The position numbers and the translations under genes are program-made. Shown piece by piece: positions 60,687-64,000 of a stretch of DNA of 64,000 nucleotides (positions within the stretch are counted from its first letter, which is position 1; every line of letters starts with the position of its first letter). The notes below the pieces were generated by a model. It did no database searches. It saw only the letters and a program-made list of their open reading frames with translations, and was not told the origin of the DNA. The stretch is from Clostridia bacterium UC5.1-1C12 (GTDB taxonomy: Bacteria > Bacillota_I > Bacilli_A > Erysipelotrichales > Erysipelotrichaceae): NCBI GenBank assembly GCA_001305055.1, contig BBZX01000001.1:248001-312000 (forward strand), written 5' to 3'.

Positions 60687-63467
60687 CAGCAGACACCTCC
60701 GATAATTTAGTAGTCATGATACGGTACAGTTCAAGGTCTGTTGGGAATCGATCAACAAATGGCAAGATAACATTTCCATAAAACAGAAGTCCTTCGCCCT
60801 CACCGGAATGAGTAACATAAGAGAGCTGATGTGGGGAAATGTTTAATTGAGAAGCTAAAATCTGTCTATCGCCTGAAGCCTGATTGAGCATATAGATGAA
60901 ATCAGAGTTTTCAAAGATATTCTCAACTTCTCTACTTGAAAGCAGATCCTTAACATTCTGCGTGATACCGGTCGGAATACCACCCCATTTACGGAATCTT
61001 TTCCAAATCTCTACCGAATAAGCTGCTGTCTGTTCTTCTTTTAAAAGCAGATGGAACTCGTCCATATAGTAGCGTGTTGCTTTTCCAGCATTACGGTTTG
61101 CGGTAACTCGTCCCCATACTTGGTCTTGAACAACAAGCATACCGATTTTCTTTAGCTGTTTACCAAGTTCCTTGATGTCATAGCAGACAAGACGGTTATT
61201 GATGTCGATATTGGTTCTGTGATTAAAGAGATTAAGTGAACCTTTGACATAGATTTCAAGAGCCGTCGCAACATGATGTGCTTCCTTTTCTTCCTGTTCA
61301 AGTAGTGCGTTATACAAGTCCTCTAAAAGTGGCATATTCTCAGGAACAGGATTTTCAAAATATCGTTGATAGATATGATGAACACATCTATCTATTACCG
61401 TCTTTTCAATCGGCTGTAATCCATCTTTCCACCGACAATCAGCTCACAAAGAGAAAGAATAAAGTCTGCCTTTAATGCTACCGGATTATCTTCCTCAGAA
61501 TAGTTGGCATTGATGTCCATCGGATTGATGAAATGGGTGCTTGAAGGACTGATTTTTACTACCTGTCCTTTGAACTTATGCACCAATGCTGCGTACTCCG
61601 ACTCTGGATCACAGACAATAATATCATCATCTGTTACAAGAAATGCATTGGCAATTTCTCGTTTTGCACTAAAGGATTTACCAGAACCCGGTGTACCTAA
61701 AATAAGTCCGTTTGGATTCTTTAATTTCTTTCTGTCCACCATAATGAGATTGTTAGAAAGAGCATTTAAGCCATAGTACAAAGCTTCTTTTCCATTTTGG
61801 AACAGCTCCTGCGTGGTAAACGGAACAAAGATTGCTGTGCTTGAAGTAGTTAAGGCTCGTTCAATCTCAATTAGATTATTGGCAAGCGGCAGACTGCTCA
61901 TCAGTGCATTTTCTTGTTGATAATCAAGCCTTCTTAAATTACAGCTATGCTTTTGAGCGATAGAGCTTGCCTGAAACACATTGTTTTCAAGCTCCTGTTT
62001 CGTTTTTCCTGTATTCATCACAAGGAATGTTACCAAAAACATACGCTCATTTTGGCTTTGAAGCTCCGTTAATAGCTTCTTTGCGTCCTTACCGTAAGTG
62101 GCAAGGTCTGATGGAATGATGTCCATATCATAACCTGAACGAACCGCTTTTTTCTGTTCCTCAATCTTGGAACGGTCAAGTTCTGTGATGGTTCTTTTTA
62201 CTTTCTTGATTGCCGAAGTCTGATCCACCGATTGAATGTGCATGGTTACAATCTGCGAGGACTCCATATCAAGAAAATCTTTTAAAAGCTGGTCACTAAG
62301 CTCCGGTGCGGTAATGAATAGATAAGACATTGCACCATAAAGCTCTCCAATCTGAAAAATCCTATTTCCATGAAAAGAGAACGAAGTCGGTGCAATAAAA
62401 TCCTTGGTTGATAAGCCTGACGGTGCAAGCCAATTCCAATCAAACTGAAACTTCTCCAAATCTCCCATATGAAAGATGGAATGCATAAGCTGTAATCTTT
62501 CTTTTCCATTAAGAAGCTTTGCAGCTACACCAAGCCTTCTAAAGTTATTGAGCAAATCCGTTTGAATATGCTCAAGCCTTGGCTTTGCCTGTCGCATAGA
62601 TTCAGCTTCGATACCAAAGGTAAGATATTTTGTTTTGGTAAGTCCATTATTGCCTTGGACAAGCTGTGATTTCAGCATTTGACTGTACTCATTTCTTACC
62701 GGATTAAATTCATCTTTCTGAAGTGGGATACGGACATTTTTCTCAAAATCCTCTGCGTCCGTACTCATATTCATAAAAGAAATTTCAAAGTGAACCGAGC
62801 TGTCAAAGAAATTTAAGAAACTGCACCATTCCTCAAAGATTGCTGTCTTATCCTCTTTTTGAGCAAGCTGATAATTAATGTCCTGAAACTGTACCGTTTT
62901 CGTGTAATAGTTATCCCTTACTCTGCAAATCCCATCGGGAAACATTCGCTGATAGGGAATAGACTGTTGAGCGGTACGAGGAACACCATCATCTTTTTTT
63001 GCTTTCTTTATCAGTTCTTTAATTTTGTTTTTGTTTCTTTTTTGCTCAGAGTGTTTGGTAGTACGATTCCCTCTGGCTTTTTCTTTTTCAGAATTGAAAA
63101 CAATTTCGTTGACCTCCTTTTCTAGCTGACACTGACGCATCAGCAACGCATAGTAGTTATTCGTCTGATAGGGTCTTTCCTTTGGACGAATAAATTTACT
63201 TTCAATAAAGTGCTTTGCAATCACTTCAAGGGGCAAACCGTCCTTTTCATACATAGCAAGAAAGAATAACGGGAGCATGACAATCATCATGCCAAGCACC
63301 GCTAAACTGACATTGCCGCTTGTCTTTAAAAGAAAGAACACAGGCACTCCGATAAGTGCTGCCGCCCCAAAACAAAGTAATTGTCGTTTCGTTAAGTTAA
63401 AAAATACTTTTGATTTCACTCGTGTCAAATCACGAGGAACCGGAATATATGCTGCCAAATGTTTCAC
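60661..63467 (-). CDS. virB4: PrgI-VirB4 fusion, conjugative transfer ATPase (one frameshift)
   Basis: About 935 aa. Residues 1-125 are PrgI-like (IPVPRDLTRVKSKVFFNLTK, membrane helices LCFGAAALIGVPVFFLLKTS and LAVLGMMIVMLPLFFLAMYE). They run without a stop into VirB4: PRTAQQSIPYQRMFPDGICR, Walker A NPNGLILGTPGSGKSFSAKR, Walker B DIIVCDPESEYAALV. Then YYMDEFHLLLKEEQTAAYSV and QNVKDLLSSREVENIFENSD. One base lost near 61437 splits the C-terminus. PrgI and VirB4 are separate genes in the elements I recall, so the fusion deserves checking. Energises the type IV channel. Confidence 0.9.
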
Positions 63468-63475
63468 CTCCTGTT

Positions 63476-64000
63476 TTAATGAGCATGGAATATACTTTTT
63501 GCCAGCGTTCCTGTCTTAAATAATGTGAAGCAAAGAAGTACGGTGTAACCCATAATGCCCCATATCGCCATAATCACATCGTCTGAAAGTGCCATCTCAT
63601 TGATAAGCACCGCATAAATACCGACGCATATCATAATGAGGAAGCCTTGAAAACCTAATGCAAACAGTGACCTTAGATAATTCTGTCCGGTTTGGCTTTG
63701 CTCTTTGTTTCCGAATGTTGAAAGTGGAATCGGAGCAAGACTTGTCATTAAATAGATTTCAATCATTCTTCCATAGACAATGACGAAAATAAGGACTGAT
63801 AGAATCGACATGGTTATCTGTACGATAAAGGACTGTAGATATAAGCCAAGAAGCGGTCCCAAATCCATTTCCATCAGCGTTTCTTCCAATGCTTCGAGGG
63901 TACTTGCATCTATTGCCGTATCTCCCGATATTAGACTTCCGCTGGCATTGATGACGTGCTGTGCAACATCAAAGATTGCCATCGTAATATTGAATGTGTT
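63476..64000 (-). CDS. VirB6/TrbL-like (CD1112) transfer membrane protein, 3' part
   Basis: The window cuts the 5' end; the frame is open to the edge. Five hydrophobic segments are visible, including LYLQSFIVQITMSILSVLIF, MIEIYLMTSLAPIPLSTFGN and GFQGFLIMICVGIYAVLINE. The loop SLAPIPLSTFGNKEQSQTGQ is the characteristic VirB6/TrbL signature. Eight bases separate it from virB4. Inner-membrane channel component. Confidence 0.85.
   Translation of the reverse strand, partial: NTFNITMAIFDVAQHVINASGSLISGDTAIDASTLEALEETLMEMDLGPLLGLYLQSFIVQITMSILSVLIFVIVYGRMIEIYLMTSLAPIPLSTFGNKEQSQTGQNYLRSLFALGFQGFLIMICVGIYAVLINEMALSDDVIMAIWGIMGYTVLLCFTLFKTGTLAKSIFHAH

Overview
The window reads as the chromosome of an endospore-forming Bacillota (low-GC Firmicute). 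The first 7.7 kb keep a Bacillus-like neighbourhood: spoIIP, gpr, rpsT, holA, comEC and comEA. A single-chain L-serine dehydratase lies between rpsT and holA, and tRNA genes, a c-di-AMP receptor-like gene, a GNAT and a DUF2200 gene follow. A gut clostridial or erysipelotrichial host fits, but I cannot name the species. This part is visibly richer in G+C than the rest.

From about 10.4 to 19.66 kb lies a resident accessory/defence region on the minus strand: a large NACHT NTPase gene (three reading-frame pieces that rejoin into one protein of about 977 aa), a rhuM gene and a type I restriction-modification operon (hsdM-hsdS-hsdR). The second half of hsdS is inverted between 15-bp inverted repeats. 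Flipping it would rebuild a full-length specificity subunit in frame.

From about 19.66 kb to beyond the right edge is a Tn1549/CTn-type integrative and conjugative element (ICE), inserted in hsdM just upstream of its NPPF motif. Its end carries three consecutive large serine recombinases, then a MazF-type toxin with a DUF6870-like partner, regulators, and an ImmR/ImmA immunity switch with divergent promoters. Next is a defence cargo of about 12 kb (28.5-40.9 kb): a complete QatABCD system and a type III-like Mod/Res pair preceded by an SNF2 helicase and a small XRE regulator. Then come the transfer functions: MOBP-type relaxase, MobC, a giant methylase/helicase protein of about 2,480 aa, YodL/DUF4316, LPD-like protein, TopB, the DUF4366 and DUF4315 proteins, a C40 peptidase, a PrgI-VirB4 fusion and a VirB6/TrbL-like protein cut by the window end. 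A three-gene cassette of unknown function (56.1-57.95 kb), led by a helix-turn-helix/membrane/coiled-coil protein, sits among the transfer genes with its own promoter.

A technical feature colours everything: about fifty one-base insertions or deletions, mostly in homopolymers, break genes throughout, including genes that should be indispensable (fmt, holA). They look like sequencing errors, so the genes are annotated here as joined units with the breaks noted, and should not be counted as pseudogenes without the reads. The truncation of hsdM and the inverted hsdS half are different in kind and look real.
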